Shown here: positions 32,720-41,398 of the stretch, in pieces
Layout of the letters: the number at the start of each line of letters is the position of its first letter
Position numbering within the stretch: position 1 is the stretch's first letter
Source: Nocardioides sp. YIM 152315
GTDB taxonomy: Bacteria; Actinomycetota; Actinomycetes; Propionibacteriales; Nocardioidaceae
Reading direction: 5' to 3'
NCBI RefSeq assembly: GCF_029210375.1
Contig: NZ_JARGER010000038.1
Coordinates: forward strand, 248,001 to 312,000
DNA length: 64,000 nucleotides
Notes under the pieces: generated by a model
What the model was told of the DNA's origin: nothing
Database searches by the model: none
The model's input: only the letters and a program-made list of their open reading frames with translations
Position numbers and translations under genes: made by a program

Positions 32720-35005
32720 TCAGCGACGCAGCATCGGACGGAACGACGGGCTGACGACACCGGTCGCCGACCGGGCCGGCAGGGGGCGGAGCTCCCGACC
32801 GCCGTACGCCGGCCCGTCACCGCGCGCGTCGTACCGCAGCCAGGTGTGCGCCGGCCCCTGGCCGCGCCCGGGCTGCGACCAGTCGCAGACGCCGTCGGGG
32901 AAGACCGCGGCGAGCCGGTCCCACTGCGCGGCGGTGAACGGGAGCGGCGATCCGAGGTCGGCGCGGTCGAGCGGCTTCAGGCTGCAGGCGACGATGTCGT
33001 TGGCGAGGGGCCCGCCGGCCTCCTGCCGCGGCGTCGACAGCCGGGTCTGGAGCACCTGGAGCTCCTTGACGTCGCACAGCGGGCCGAGGGCGTCGACCAC
33101 GCAGCGGTCGGTGAGGTCGGCCGGCCTGTCGGCCACGACCTTGCGGGCGAGGGGCCGGCGCGAGCGGTCGGCCTCGATCGCGCTCAACCAGGCGTCCATC
33201 TTCGTGAGCGCCTCGGTCGCCCAGGTGAGGCTGCCGATCAGCGGCACGGGCCCGAACCACATCGCCCGGTTGTCGGTGTGTCCCTGGTCGGCCTGCAGCC
33301 GCTCCTCGGTCCAGAACGCGTGCGCGTAGTCGTGGGCGAGGCCCGGGTCGGGGCCGCCGTGGTTGATCATCGCGACCTCGTCGAGGTGGTTGGCCTCGTT
33401 GATCAGCCCGGTGCGGTAGGCGTTGGCGATCGATGCGGGGTCACCCGCGATGCGCTCGGCCGTCGGGCGGGAGTCGACGTCGATGCCGCCGATGCTGGCG
33501 TTGAGGTCGACGAACTGGGCGGGGGTGATCGCGCCGGCGCGCAGGGCGGAGAGCCCGTAGAGCACGCCGGTGTTGGCGAACGGGATGCCGCCGAAGCCCC
33601 GGCCCACCTCGCTCTCCTCCGGTCCCCACGCCTGCTTCGGTCGCGGGCCGAGCTGGTTGACGAGCAGGTCGAGGACCGAGCAGCGCACGCCGGCCGGGTT
33701 GGTGGCGTCGTCGTACCGCGTCGAGACGTCGCCCGGGACGGTCGCGTCCGTGCCGGAGCAGTCGTGCTCGGGGTCGAGCGCCGCCTTGAAGAGGCCCTCG
33801 TCGGCGACGACCGCGTTGAGGTGCGAGAGGTGGCCCTCGACCTGGGCCATCTGGGTCGGGAGCCAGAGCACGCCCGGGCCCCAGCGCGACGGGTCCTCGA
33901 AGTAGCGGCGGAGCAGGTGGTAGTCGGCGAACTGCGCGCCCGCGGTGAAGGTGTCGGGGTAGGAGCAGGTGGTGATCAGGCCCTGGTAGATGCCGGGGTA
34001 GGCGTTGGCCACGGTGTGCTGGGCGATCGACCCGCCGGAGCAGCCGGTGCCGATCGTGTAGCGCAGCGTGCCGTAGCGCTCGACCAGCCGCTCCTTCGCC
34101 ATCATCACCGACTCGGCGTTGAGCGCGACGTTGCAGTTGTGGCCGGTGTTGTCGAGCGCGGTCGAGAGCACCGCGAAGCCCTTCCCGAGCGCGGTGACGA
34201 AGCTCGGCGTCGCGCCGGGGATGCCGTCGAAGGTGCCGGAGTAGTCGGCGAGCGGCGGCTCGCCCGGCGCGTACGACGACCCGCAGCCGCCGCCGTGGGT
34301 GACGAGGAGCTTGTGGTTCCACTGCCGCTGGGGCCTCGTCGCGGTCCAGTCCCGCCCGGGCCGGAAGAGCGTCAGGATCGTGTAGCGGTCGCGGTCCTGG
34401 AAGCCCTGCTCGCGGCGTACGACGAACGGCACGGTCCTGCCCGTGTCGGTGGTCGTCGTCGCGACGTCGCTGGGCGGGTCGTCGAGGTCGTAGGGCTGGA
34501 GCGCGGTCTGCAACGGGCTGGTCGACCGGTAGAGGTAGTCGTAGCGCGCCGGCTGGTTGCACGCGCGGTCGCGCGCGGTCTCCTGGCAGCGGTAGTGCCG
34601 GGTCTGCGGGCCGCTGAACACCGGGCCGCCGTTGGGATGGTTGGTGACCTCGATGCTGCCCCTGCGGGCGCCCGGGGCCGTGGCACGGATGGTGCTGGTG
34701 CCGAGGCGGAGGCGGGTGACCAGGCCGGTCAGCGTCCGCGCGCCGGTGCGCGAGAAGTGCCCCGAGAAGTGCCCCGAGAAGTGCTTGGTGACGTCGCGTC
34801 CGCCTGCGGTGATCGTGACGGTCCTCGCGCGGATGCCCTTCGGGACCCGCACCGCCACGAGCGCGTCTCCCCCGCTCACCAGGTCGGCCCGGTTGGACAG
34901 CACCTCCACCCGGCGCCTGGGCACCGGGGCCGGGCTCGCCGCCTCCTGGTGGAGGGGCACGAGCAGCGTGCCCAGCAGCGTGGCGACGATCAACCGGACG
35001 GACAT
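32720..35005 (-). CDS. DUF6351-type secreted alpha/beta-hydrolase-like protein
   Basis: A 761-aa exported protein. A signal peptide covers about residues 1-23, an immunoglobulin-like N-terminal domain runs to about 120, then a large hydrolase-like region follows. Motifs KLLVTHGGGCGSSY and TIGTGCSGGSIAQH (G-x-x-GCSGG, probable nucleophile Ser) suggest a tannase or PHB-depolymerase-like fold, as in the DUF6351 family. A 12-nt tandem repeat gives HFSG-HFSG-HFS near residues 74-84. The substrate is unknown; exported ester hydrolysis is the best guess. Confidence 0.8.
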   Translation of the reverse strand: MSVRLIVATLLGTLLVPLHQEAASPAPVPRRRVEVLSNRADLVSGGDALVAVRVPKGIRARTVTITAGGRDVTKHFSGHFSGHFSRTGARTLTGLVTRLRLGTSTIRATAPGARRGSIEVTNHPNGGPVFSGPQTRHYRCQETARDRACNQPARYDYLYRSTSPLQTALQPYDLDDPPSDVATTTTDTGRTVPFVVRREQGFQDRDRYTILTLFRPGRDWTATRPQRQWNHKLLVTHGGGCGSSYAPGEPPLADYSGTFDGIPGATPSFVTALGKGFAVLSTALDNTGHNCNVALNAESVMMAKERLVERYGTLRYTIGTGCSGGSIAQHTVANAYPGIYQGLITTCSYPDTFTAGAQFADYHLLRRYFEDPSRWGPGVLWLPTQMAQVEGHLSHLNAVVADEGLFKAALDPEHDCSGTDATVPGDVSTRYDDATNPAGVRCSVLDLLVNQLGPRPKQAWGPEESEVGRGFGGIPFANTGVLYGLSALRAGAITPAQFVDLNASIGGIDVDSRPTAERIAGDPASIANAYRTGLINEANHLDEVAMINHGGPDPGLAHDYAHAFWTEERLQADQGHTDNRAMWFGPVPLIGSLTWATEALTKMDAWLSAIEADRSRRPLARKVVADRPADLTDRCVVDALGPLCDVKELQVLQTRLSTPRQEAGGPLANDIVACSLKPLDRADLGSPLPFTAAQWDRLAAVFPDGVCDWSQPGRGQGPAHTWLRYDARGDGPAYGGRELRPLPARSATGVVSPSFRPMLRR

Positions 35006-35035
35006 GCCTTCGTCAACGACGGTGGGCGGTGGCGG

Positions 35036-35488
35036 TCACACGGTGCCTGGGTCTCGCTGCTCGAAGAGGGACACGACGATCCCGTCCGGCCCGCGCACGT
35101 AGGCCATCCGCACGCTTCCCTCGTACTCGCCGATGCCGGCCACGAGCCCGTACCCGTCCGCCGCCACCGCCGCCACCGCCGCGTCGAGGTCGCCGACCTC
35201 GAAGGAGACGTTGCGCAGGCCGAGCTCGTTGGCCATCGCATTCGGCGATCCGGGCAGGTGGTCGGGAGTGACGAAGCTCGAGAGCTCGAGCAGGGACCCG
35301 CCGCCGGGCGGGCGCAGCATCGCGATCTCGCAGTGTGCACCAGGGATGCCGCAGACGGTCTCCACGAACTCGCCCTCCACGGATCCGGTGCCCTCGACCT
35401 CGAGCCCCAGCCCGACGAAGAAGGCCGTCGCCCTGCCGAGGTCCGCGACGGTGATGCCGACATGGTCGAAGCGTCGTACGTGTGCCAT
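35036..35488 (-). CDS. VOC-family dioxygenase/glyoxalase-like protein
   Basis: A 150-aa protein with paired VOC modules: RRFDHVGITVADLGRATAFF at the start and MAYVRGPDGIVVSLFEQ at the end. Metal-ligand positions are plausible (H9, E near ELSSF, E in SLFEQ), similar to glyoxalase I-like or methylmalonyl-CoA epimerase-like proteins. The ATG at 35488 has GGAGGGTGG upstream; a longer in-frame start lacks support. It is 30 nt from the DUF6351 gene start on the same strand. Confidence 0.85.
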   Translation of the reverse strand: MAHVRRFDHVGITVADLGRATAFFVGLGLEVEGTGSVEGEFVETVCGIPGAHCEIAMLRPPGGGSLLELSSFVTPDHLPGSPNAMANELGLRNVSFEVGDLDAAVAAVAADGYGLVAGIGEYEGSVRMAYVRGPDGIVVSLFEQRDPGTV

Positions 35489-35671
35489 GAGATCCACCCT
35501 CCATCGGTCGGTCCTGTCGACTCCACCCCGGGACGGAGCCACAGCGCGGATCTCGACATCCTCTCGCCGCACGCCGCCGACTCGTGCGCTCCTCCGACCA
35601 GCCGATTCGTGGTGCTGGGCTCCGCCGGTCGGGGACGGTAGAAAAACTTCTGAAGACTTCTGCGTCGAAGG

Positions 35672-35700
35672 TGTCGAATCCGGCTGGACGCTCCGACGTC
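35672..35700 (+). promoter_or_regulatory. Candidate ECF42-dependent promoter
   Basis: TGTCGA at 35672-35677 and CGACGTC ending at 35700 match the -35 TGTCGA and -10 CGA/TC elements I recall for ECF42 sigma factors, with a spacer of 16 bp to the CGA. It lies about 50 nt upstream of the YCII-ECF42 operon, so the operon probably activates itself. Confidence 0.5.
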
Positions 35701-35747
35701 AGGGTGAAAGGCAAAGTTCCGCACCACCGAAGCCCCAGGAGGCTCCC

Positions 35748-36107
35748 ATGAAGTACATGCTGCTGCTCCGCCACGAACCCGACGCCGGCCCGGCCGAGGG
35801 CACTCCCGAGTTCGACGCCGAGATGGCGAGCTGGGGAGAGGTGATGGGCGAGCTCGGCCAGGCCGGCTCGATGGTCGCGGCCCACGGCCTCGACGCCGAG
35901 GCGACCGCCACCACCGTGCGCATCCGCAACGACGAGGCCCTGGTCACCGACGGACCGTTCGCGGAGACCAAGGAGTCGTTCTTCAGCTACATCATCATCG
36001 ACGTCGCGGACCTCGACGCCGCCCTGGGCTGGGCGAGGAAGATGCCCAACGCGACGTACGGCTCGGTCGAGGTCCGGCCGCTGTCCAAGCACGAGCAGGA
36101 CGGGTGA
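35748..36107 (+). CDS. YCII-related DGPF-domain protein
   Basis: A 119-aa YCII-fold protein with the family hallmark TDGPFAETKE at about residue 66-75 and the ending VEVRPL. The conserved Arg-His pair near the N-terminus (LLLRHEPDAG) is a plausible active site. Such proteins are regular partners of ECF42 sigma factors and may be their output or sensing partner. AGGAGG lies 5 nt before the ATG. Its stop overlaps the GTG of the sigma gene. Confidence 0.92.
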   Translation: MKYMLLLRHEPDAGPAEGTPEFDAEMASWGEVMGELGQAGSMVAAHGLDAEATATTVRIRNDEALVTDGPFAETKESFFSYIIIDVADLDAALGWARKMPNATYGSVEVRPLSKHEQDG

Positions 36108-37354
36108 CCGAGGCGGCCGAGGCCGTCGAGCGGGCGTATCGCGAGGAGTGGACCGCACTCCTCGCGACGCTCGCCGGCCAGCTCGGCGGCGACGTCGGGC
36201 TCGCCGAGGATGCGGTCGCCGAGGCGTTCACCGCCGCGGTGGCCGAGTGGCCCACCCGGGGAGTCCCCTCCCGGCCGGGAGCGTGGCTCACCACCGTCGC
36301 GCGCCGCAGGGCGATCGACCGGATGCGGCGCGAGGCCACCCGTTCGGCCGCGCTCGACCGCTTGGAGACGCTGATGAGGGACGACGACACGACCGATCCC
36401 GAGCCGCCCGACCGCAGCGGCGTGGACGACGACCGGCTGCGACTGCTGTTCACCTGCTGCCACCCGGCGCTCGCGCTGGAGGCCCGGGTCGCGCTCACCC
36501 TCCGGGTCGTCGGCGGCCTGGAGGTGCCCGAGGTCTCCCGCGCGCTGCTGACCACCGAGACCACGATGTACCAACGTCTGGTCCGGGCGAAGCGGAAGAT
36601 CAAGACCGCCCGGATCCCCTACCGCGTGCCCGGCGCGGAGGAACTCCCCGACCGGGTGCACGGCGTACTGCACGTGATCCACCTCGTCTACACCGAGGGG
36701 CACGTGGCCAGCTCCGGTGACGACCTCGTCCGGGTCGACCTGTGCCGGGAGGCGATCCGGCTCAGCCGCCTGGTCGTCGAGCTGCTGCCCGCCGACTCCG
36801 AGGCGCTCGGCCTGCTGGCGTTCCTGCTGCTGACCGACGCCCGGCGCCCGGCCCGCACCGACGCCGCCGGCCTGCCCGTCGCCCTGGAGGACCAGGACCG
36901 CGGCCGCTGGGACCAGGCCGCCGTCTCCGAGGGCACGGCGATCCTCGAGCGAGCCCTCGGGCTCCGGTCACCGGGCCCGTTCCAGGTGCAGGCGGCCATC
37001 GCCGCGCTGCACGCCGAGGCGCCGCACCGGGACGCCACCGACTGGCCGCAGATCGCAGCCCTGTACGGCGAGCTCTCCCGGCTGGCCCCGTCACCGGTCG
37101 TCACGATCAACCGGGCCGCCGCGCTGGCGATGGCGGACGGTCCACACGTCGCACTCGCCCTGCTGGCCGACCTCGATGGCGACGAGCGGCTCGAGCGCTA
37201 CCAGCCGCTGCACGCCACTCGTGCCGAGCTGCTGGCCCGGGCCGGCGACGCGGACGGCGCGGCGATCGCCTACCGTCGCGCGATCGAGCTCACCCAGAAC
37301 GCCGCCGAGCGCGCGGCGCTCGAGGCACGGAGTCGGCGCGTACGTCGCACCTGA
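36104..37354 (+). CDS. ECF42-type RNA polymerase sigma factor (DUF6596)
   Basis: A 416-aa extracytoplasmic-function sigma factor of group ECF42. Sigma2 covers about residues 10-85 (DAVAEAFTAAVAEWP, GAWLTTVARRRAIDRMRR), sigma4 about 115-165, and a large C-terminal extension (DUF6596, then TPR-like helices) reaches to the end. The extension contains VYTEGHVASSG, the DUF6596 hallmark, and is thought to control activity in place of an anti-sigma factor. The GTG start overlaps the YCII stop (GTGA). The following 200 bases hold nothing I can support. Confidence 0.92.
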   Translation: MTEAAEAVERAYREEWTALLATLAGQLGGDVGLAEDAVAEAFTAAVAEWPTRGVPSRPGAWLTTVARRRAIDRMRREATRSAALDRLETLMRDDDTTDPEPPDRSGVDDDRLRLLFTCCHPALALEARVALTLRVVGGLEVPEVSRALLTTETTMYQRLVRAKRKIKTARIPYRVPGAEELPDRVHGVLHVIHLVYTEGHVASSGDDLVRVDLCREAIRLSRLVVELLPADSEALGLLAFLLLTDARRPARTDAAGLPVALEDQDRGRWDQAAVSEGTAILERALGLRSPGPFQVQAAIAALHAEAPHRDATDWPQIAALYGELSRLAPSPVVTINRAAALAMADGPHVALALLADLDGDERLERYQPLHATRAELLARAGDADGAAIAYRRAIELTQNAAERAALEARSRRVRRT

Positions 37355-37555
37355 CGTCTGGCGTGAACCTCGTGAGCCCTCAGGGCGCACTCGGCCGCTC
37401 TCGCAGCCGGCCTGCGAGTTGGGCGACGGGCTCGGGGGTCGCGATGAGTTGTCGCGGCGCCCCTGGTCCGTCCGGAAGGTGCGGGAGACGGTCGAGGTCG
37501 GTCGCGGTCGCTTCGCCGGCCCTGGCCGCAGAGCTCCCACGGGGGCGGGCTGCGG

Positions 37556-37948
37556 CTAGGTCAGTCGCTCGAAGACCATCGTCGCTTGGATCCGATCACC
37601 GCCCCCGAGGCCCTTGCTGCCTGAGGAGGCAGTCGTGATGGTGTGGAGTCGGTAGCCGAGTGCGGCCTGGGCGTTGATGGCGTTCTCGAGCTCCGTCAGG
37701 TTCCCAGACCCGGTGCCCCACATCTTCTCCTTCAGGATCACTTGGAGGACGACGTAGCTTGCGCTCTGCGGGGCCGGACGCGGTTGGGCGCCGGCGACGG
37801 CCTCGGCTTCGATCCTGCGGATCACCCCGGCCACGCCGCCACCGCTGTCGGCGTGGGGCTGCCGAACCTGGTCGGTCCACTTCTCGCCGTCCCACCAGCG
37901 CTGCGTGCCCGCGCCGTCGTCGTACCAGCCTGCTTGCGCGTTGCCCAC
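37556..37948 (-). CDS. DUF2510-DUF4177 protein
   Basis: A 130-aa protein in two parts. The N-terminal DUF2510 module reads AGWYDDGAGTQRWWDGEKWT, a Trp-rich motif found at the ends of many actinobacterial membrane or secreted proteins. The C-terminal half resembles DUF4177 (YVVLQVILKEKMWG through RIQATMVFER). No membrane segment is present. The GTG at 37948 has GGGGGAAA just upstream. Function unknown. The 275 bases up to the next gene start show no other gene. Confidence 0.8.
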   Translation of the reverse strand: MGNAQAGWYDDGAGTQRWWDGEKWTDQVRQPHADSGGGVAGVIRRIEAEAVAGAQPRPAPQSASYVVLQVILKEKMWGTGSGNLTELENAINAQAALGYRLHTITTASSGSKGLGGGDRIQATMVFERLT

Positions 37949-38223
37949 GATTTCCCCCGTCTGCCGAAGACTGAACGATGCGTCGGCATGCTACGTCCGG
38001 CGGAGCCGGTGCACTCCAGGAAGCGGCGCACGCCACGAAGGAGCCGAAGGAGCACCACCCGGTCAGACGTGGCGGAACGATGACGCCGTCTCTCGCCTGT
38101 CGGTCCCCCGTGGCCCGGTCGAGGATCCAGTGCGCCGGGGCCTGTTGGAGTGACGCACCCGCAGGTCGCGCGGTCAGCGGCAGATCCGGGCAGTGATGCC
38201 GGACGCGCTCTAGTCTCGTTGTC

Positions 38224-38622
38224 GTGTTCACCATGGAGCAGGTCGACGACCTCCATGCACGCCTCGGTCGCGCGGACTCGTTGGCCGACTACCTGCAGGG
38301 CCTGGCGGCGATAGGGGTCGTCCGCTTCGAGTCCTTCGTGTCCGATGGCCGCTCGGAGTTCCACGGAGCCGACGGACAGGTGGTCGTCTCACCGGCGCAC
38401 CACGAGGTGCTCGAGATCGCCGAGGTGAGCGACCGCGACGCGTTCATTCAGCACCTCCGACGTCACGGCGATGGCCAGACCTCCTACCTCGAGATGTCCG
38501 AGGGCCTGGCGAGAAGCGGGCTCGAGAAGTGGGTCGCCGACACCAGCGCCATGACCATGACGTACTGCGATCTGGCAGGTGTGGTGCTCCTGGTCGAAGA
38601 GGTGCAAGAGCGCCGCCGGTGA
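38224..38622 (+). CDS. DUF1398-like protein
   Basis: A 132-aa protein resembling the DUF1398 family (E. coli YbcV group): a start FTMEQVDDLHARLGRA, then YLQGLAAIGVVRFESFVSDGRSEFHG in the middle. No membrane segment. The GTG at 38224 lies 7 nt after a TAGTCT box, implying a leaderless mRNA; an ATG 9 nt later is possible. Function unknown. Confidence 0.65.
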   Translation: MFTMEQVDDLHARLGRADSLADYLQGLAAIGVVRFESFVSDGRSEFHGADGQVVVSPAHHEVLEIAEVSDRDAFIQHLRRHGDGQTSYLEMSEGLARSGLEKWVADTSAMTMTYCDLAGVVLLVEEVQERRR

Positions 38623-38745
38623 GCGCAACCGTCATCGGCAAGCGCCGGAGGTCGAGCAGGCGGCGGCATCGCTCCCATGACCGAACAGGGGATCCATCTG
38701 CGAGATCTCCTGCGCGCGAGCGATGCGGTACCTACGGTGTGCGCC

Positions 38746-39165
38746 ATGAGCGACACCGTCGGCGGCAGCCCGGAGAAGGTCCCGCCCGGTTGGTACCCGG
38801 CCGACGGGGAGCTGCGATGGTGGGACGGCGACCAGTGGACCGAGCATCGCGCTCCACTCGTTGGTCCTGCGTCGCCCGCCGCCCAGCCGGTCGGCTACCC
38901 GACCCAGGCTGCCACCTACCGGTACGGAACGAGCCCGGTTCTCTACACCGACGCTCGCACCAACGGCGCCGAGGTCGTCATTGCCTGGATCGCCACCGTC
39001 CTCACGCTCGGCTACATGCTGCCGTGGGCCATCGCGGCCACCCGCGGCAAGTCGAACAGCTGGGCCGTCGGCCTGGTCAACTTCCTGCTCGGCTGGACGT
39101 TCGTCGGCTGGGTGGTGGCGCTGGTGATGGCTTGCAGCTCTCACCAGGTAGTCGCAGCACGCTAG
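38746..39165 (+). CDS. DUF2510 protein with superinfection-immunity membrane domain
   Basis: A 139-aa protein. The DUF2510 module PPGWYPADGELRWWDGDQW lies near residues 13-31. After a Pro/Ala-rich linker come two transmembrane helices with the pattern of the superinfection-immunity family PF14373 (IAWIATVLTLGYMLPWAIAA and LVNFLLGWTFVGWVVALVMA). In phage T4 that family blocks entry of a second phage genome; in bacteria the fold is common and the role unproven. The ATG lies 7 nt after TACGGT. Confidence 0.75.
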   Translation: MSDTVGGSPEKVPPGWYPADGELRWWDGDQWTEHRAPLVGPASPAAQPVGYPTQAATYRYGTSPVLYTDARTNGAEVVIAWIATVLTLGYMLPWAIAATRGKSNSWAVGLVNFLLGWTFVGWVVALVMACSSHQVVAAR

Positions 39166-39298
39166 CGCAAGGATGCGGATCCACTCGGACAACTCCTCCA
39201 CGTCGGCAGGTCCGCGTTCCTCTCGCGGCTGCTAGAGGTGACACAGGCTCCGTGGTTCCGTCCGGCAGGTGGTCGGTGCGCGAGGCTAGGCTGCCGCC

Positions 39299-39925
39299 AT
39301 GTCGATGGTCCACACCGATGCGGTGTTCTTCGAGGACGACAAGGCATTCGAGGCCTGGCTGGCCGCCCATGCGTCGACCACCTCGCACGTCTGGATCCGG
39401 ATGGCCAAGAAGGGCACCGGAGTCGCCTCGATCGACTGGACGACGGCCGTGGACGTCGCGCTCTGCTTCGGCTGGATCGACGGCATCGCGCGGCGGCTCG
39501 ACGACGAGTGGTACGTGCAGCGGTTCACCCCTCGGCGCGCGAGGAGCGTCTGGTCGAAGATCAACCGCGAGCGCATCGAGCGCCTCACCGCCGAGGGGCG
39601 GATGCGCCCCGCCGGCCTGGCCGAGGTGGAGAGGGCGAAGGCCGACGGTCGCTGGGACGCCGCCTACGACAGCCCGGCCACCGCGGTGGTGCCCGACGAC
39701 CTCGCCGCCGCCCTGACCGCGCGCGGCCTCACCGACGTCTACGCCGCGCTGGACGGCCGCAACCGCTTCGCCATCCTCAACCGCGTCCAGACCGCGGTGC
39801 GCCCCGAGACCCGCACCCGCCGCATCGAGCAGCTCACCGACGCCCTCGCCCAGGGCAAGACCCCGCACCCGGCGCCGACGAAGAAGTCCGGCACCCAGCA
39901 GGGCGCAGCCGACCGTCCACGTTGA
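39299..39925 (+). CDS. YdeI/OmdA-family protein
   Basis: A 208-aa protein of the YdeI family (bacteriocin-protection/OmpD-associated). The hallmark segments are present: VALCFGWIDGIARRLDDEW and QRFTPRRARSVWSKINRERIERLT, with the C-terminal helical FAILNRVQTAVRPETRTRRIEQL. A TAGGCT box ends 6 nt before the ATG at 39299, so the message is probably leaderless. The family's biochemical activity is unsettled. Confidence 0.85.
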   Translation: MSMVHTDAVFFEDDKAFEAWLAAHASTTSHVWIRMAKKGTGVASIDWTTAVDVALCFGWIDGIARRLDDEWYVQRFTPRRARSVWSKINRERIERLTAEGRMRPAGLAEVERAKADGRWDAAYDSPATAVVPDDLAAALTARGLTDVYAALDGRNRFAILNRVQTAVRPETRTRRIEQLTDALAQGKTPHPAPTKKSGTQQGAADRPR

Positions 39926-39977
39926 CCAAGGGCTGCGTCGCAGAGCGGATTGATCTCTCTCCGGCACAATCGAGACC

Positions 39978-40610
39978 GTGAGGCTCTGCCTACTGCCCAG
40001 CCCTCTGGCAACGCCAGCGGTGGCGGGTCGCCTCGCGTCCGCACTGGAAGACCGTGGGCACCGGGCGGTGGTCGCCGAACGCGGCGGAGTCAACACGACT
40101 CAGATGCTGGCTGGGTTCGTCTCGGCCGCTAGCGGCGCCGACGTGGTCATACCCCACTCCAACGCCGGCAGATTCGCCCCGGCGGTGGCCGACGCGGTCG
40201 GGGCGAAGCTCGTCTGCCTCGACTCGCTCCTGCCCGGGGGCGACCCGGACCCCGAGTGGACGGAGTTCATGCGCTCACGGGAGCTGCCCGACGGACTCCT
40301 CGCCCCCTGGTCGACCTGGTGGCCTCGAGAGGACGTCCAAGCCTCTGTCGGGGAGTACTGGGATCTGCTCGTCACCGACGAGCCGCGGGTGCCGCTGCGG
40401 CTGCTGCTCGAGCAGCCGCCGGCTTCGCAGGACTGGCTCGCGCGTCGCTCGGGCTACATCGCATTCGGCCACGGCTACGCCGCGCAGGCGTCGCTGGCTG
40501 AGGCCAACGGCTGGGAGGTGCGACGCCTCGACGGTGAGCACCTGCACCTGCTCACCGCCCCCGACGAGGTGGCCGACACCGTGCTGGAGGTGGTCGAGCG
40601 GCTCGACTAG
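39978..40610 (+). CDS. Alpha/beta-hydrolase-like protein, atypical
   Basis: A 210-aa protein with a partial alpha/beta-hydrolase pattern: an N-terminal LLPSPLATPAVAGRLASALE, a nucleophile-elbow-like VIPHSNAGRFAPAVAD (HSNAG in place of GxSxG) and a possible final histidine in LDGEHLHLLTAPDEVA. Such relatives occur in actinobacteria but their activity is untested. The GTG lies 7 nt after CACAAT, so it is probably leaderless. Confidence 0.7.
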   Translation: MRLCLLPSPLATPAVAGRLASALEDRGHRAVVAERGGVNTTQMLAGFVSAASGADVVIPHSNAGRFAPAVADAVGAKLVCLDSLLPGGDPDPEWTEFMRSRELPDGLLAPWSTWWPREDVQASVGEYWDLLVTDEPRVPLRLLLEQPPASQDWLARRSGYIAFGHGYAAQASLAEANGWEVRRLDGEHLHLLTAPDEVADTVLEVVERLD

Positions 40611-40675
40611 TCACGACAGGTCCGACCGACGGCGATCTGGTCGGACAGCTCGTCCACCAGCTCACGCGGTGGCGT

Positions 40676-41398
40676 TCAGAGCCGGGCGAGAACGGTACCC
40701 CCGTGGATGCCGATCACCTGTCCAGTCGTGAAACCCGCGTCGGGCGAGGCGAGGTGGGCCACCAGCGCCGCGACCTCGTCGGGGGTGCCAGGGCGTCCCA
40801 TCGGGATGCGGGCGATGCGTTGCTCGACCAGCTCCGGAGTGCGCCGACCGTCCCAGAAGCCGGTCTCAGGGATGAAGCCCGGCGCCACGGCGTTGACGGT
40901 GATGCCGTCGGGGGCGAGCTGGGCAGCGAGATCGGTTACCCAGACATTGAGGGCACCCTTCGCGGCCCCGTAGGAACCTGCGCCGCGGAGCGCCGCCACC
41001 GAGGACATCGCAATGACCCGTCCACCGGGCCTCGACAGTCGTGACCTGAGCGCCTCCGTCACGAGGACTGCGGAGACGACATTCAGTCGGTAGTCGGTCA
41101 ACCAGTCGTGGGCCAGGTCGGCGAGCGTGTCGCCGGTGGACGGGGAGTTGCCGCCGGCGTTGTGGACGATGACGTCAATCCGTTCGGGAAGCGCGTGCGC
41201 CAGGCGTGCGACCGCGTCGGCGTCGGTCACGTCTGCGACGACGGTCGAGACCGACGCTCCGAGATCGGCGGCGGCACGGTCGAGCACCTCGGCACGTCGG
41301 CCAACGATCGTGGTCTGTAGCCCGTCGGCGACCAGCCTGCGCGCGACAGCGAGCCCGAGACCGGTTCCGCCGCCAGTGACGAGAGCATGACGAGACAT
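40676..41398 (-). CDS. Short-chain dehydrogenase/reductase
   Basis: A 240-aa classical SDR, NADP(H)- or NAD(H)-dependent. Visible motifs: TGGGTGLGLAVARRL (cofactor), ADVTDAD, NAGGNSP, catalytic SSVAALRGAGSYGAAKGAL (Ser-Tyr-Lys) and the C-terminal VNAVAPGFIPETG. Substrate unknown; FabG-like. I chose the ATG at 41398, 7 nt after TAGCGT, over a GTG at 41407 that would leave no room for a promoter. Confidence 0.92.
   Translation of the reverse strand: MSRHALVTGGGTGLGLAVARRLVADGLQTTIVGRRAEVLDRAAADLGASVSTVVADVTDADAVARLAHALPERIDVIVHNAGGNSPSTGDTLADLAHDWLTDYRLNVVSAVLVTEALRSRLSRPGGRVIAMSSVAALRGAGSYGAAKGALNVWVTDLAAQLAPDGITVNAVAPGFIPETGFWDGRRTPELVEQRIARIPMGRPGTPDEVAALVAHLASPDAGFTTGQVIGIHGGTVLARL

Noticed and set aside
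37355..37555. Possible gene after the ECF42 sigma factor
   Set aside because: All frames here are short, Arg/Pro/Ser-rich and unlike any protein family; no ribosome-binding site or TANNNT box fits.
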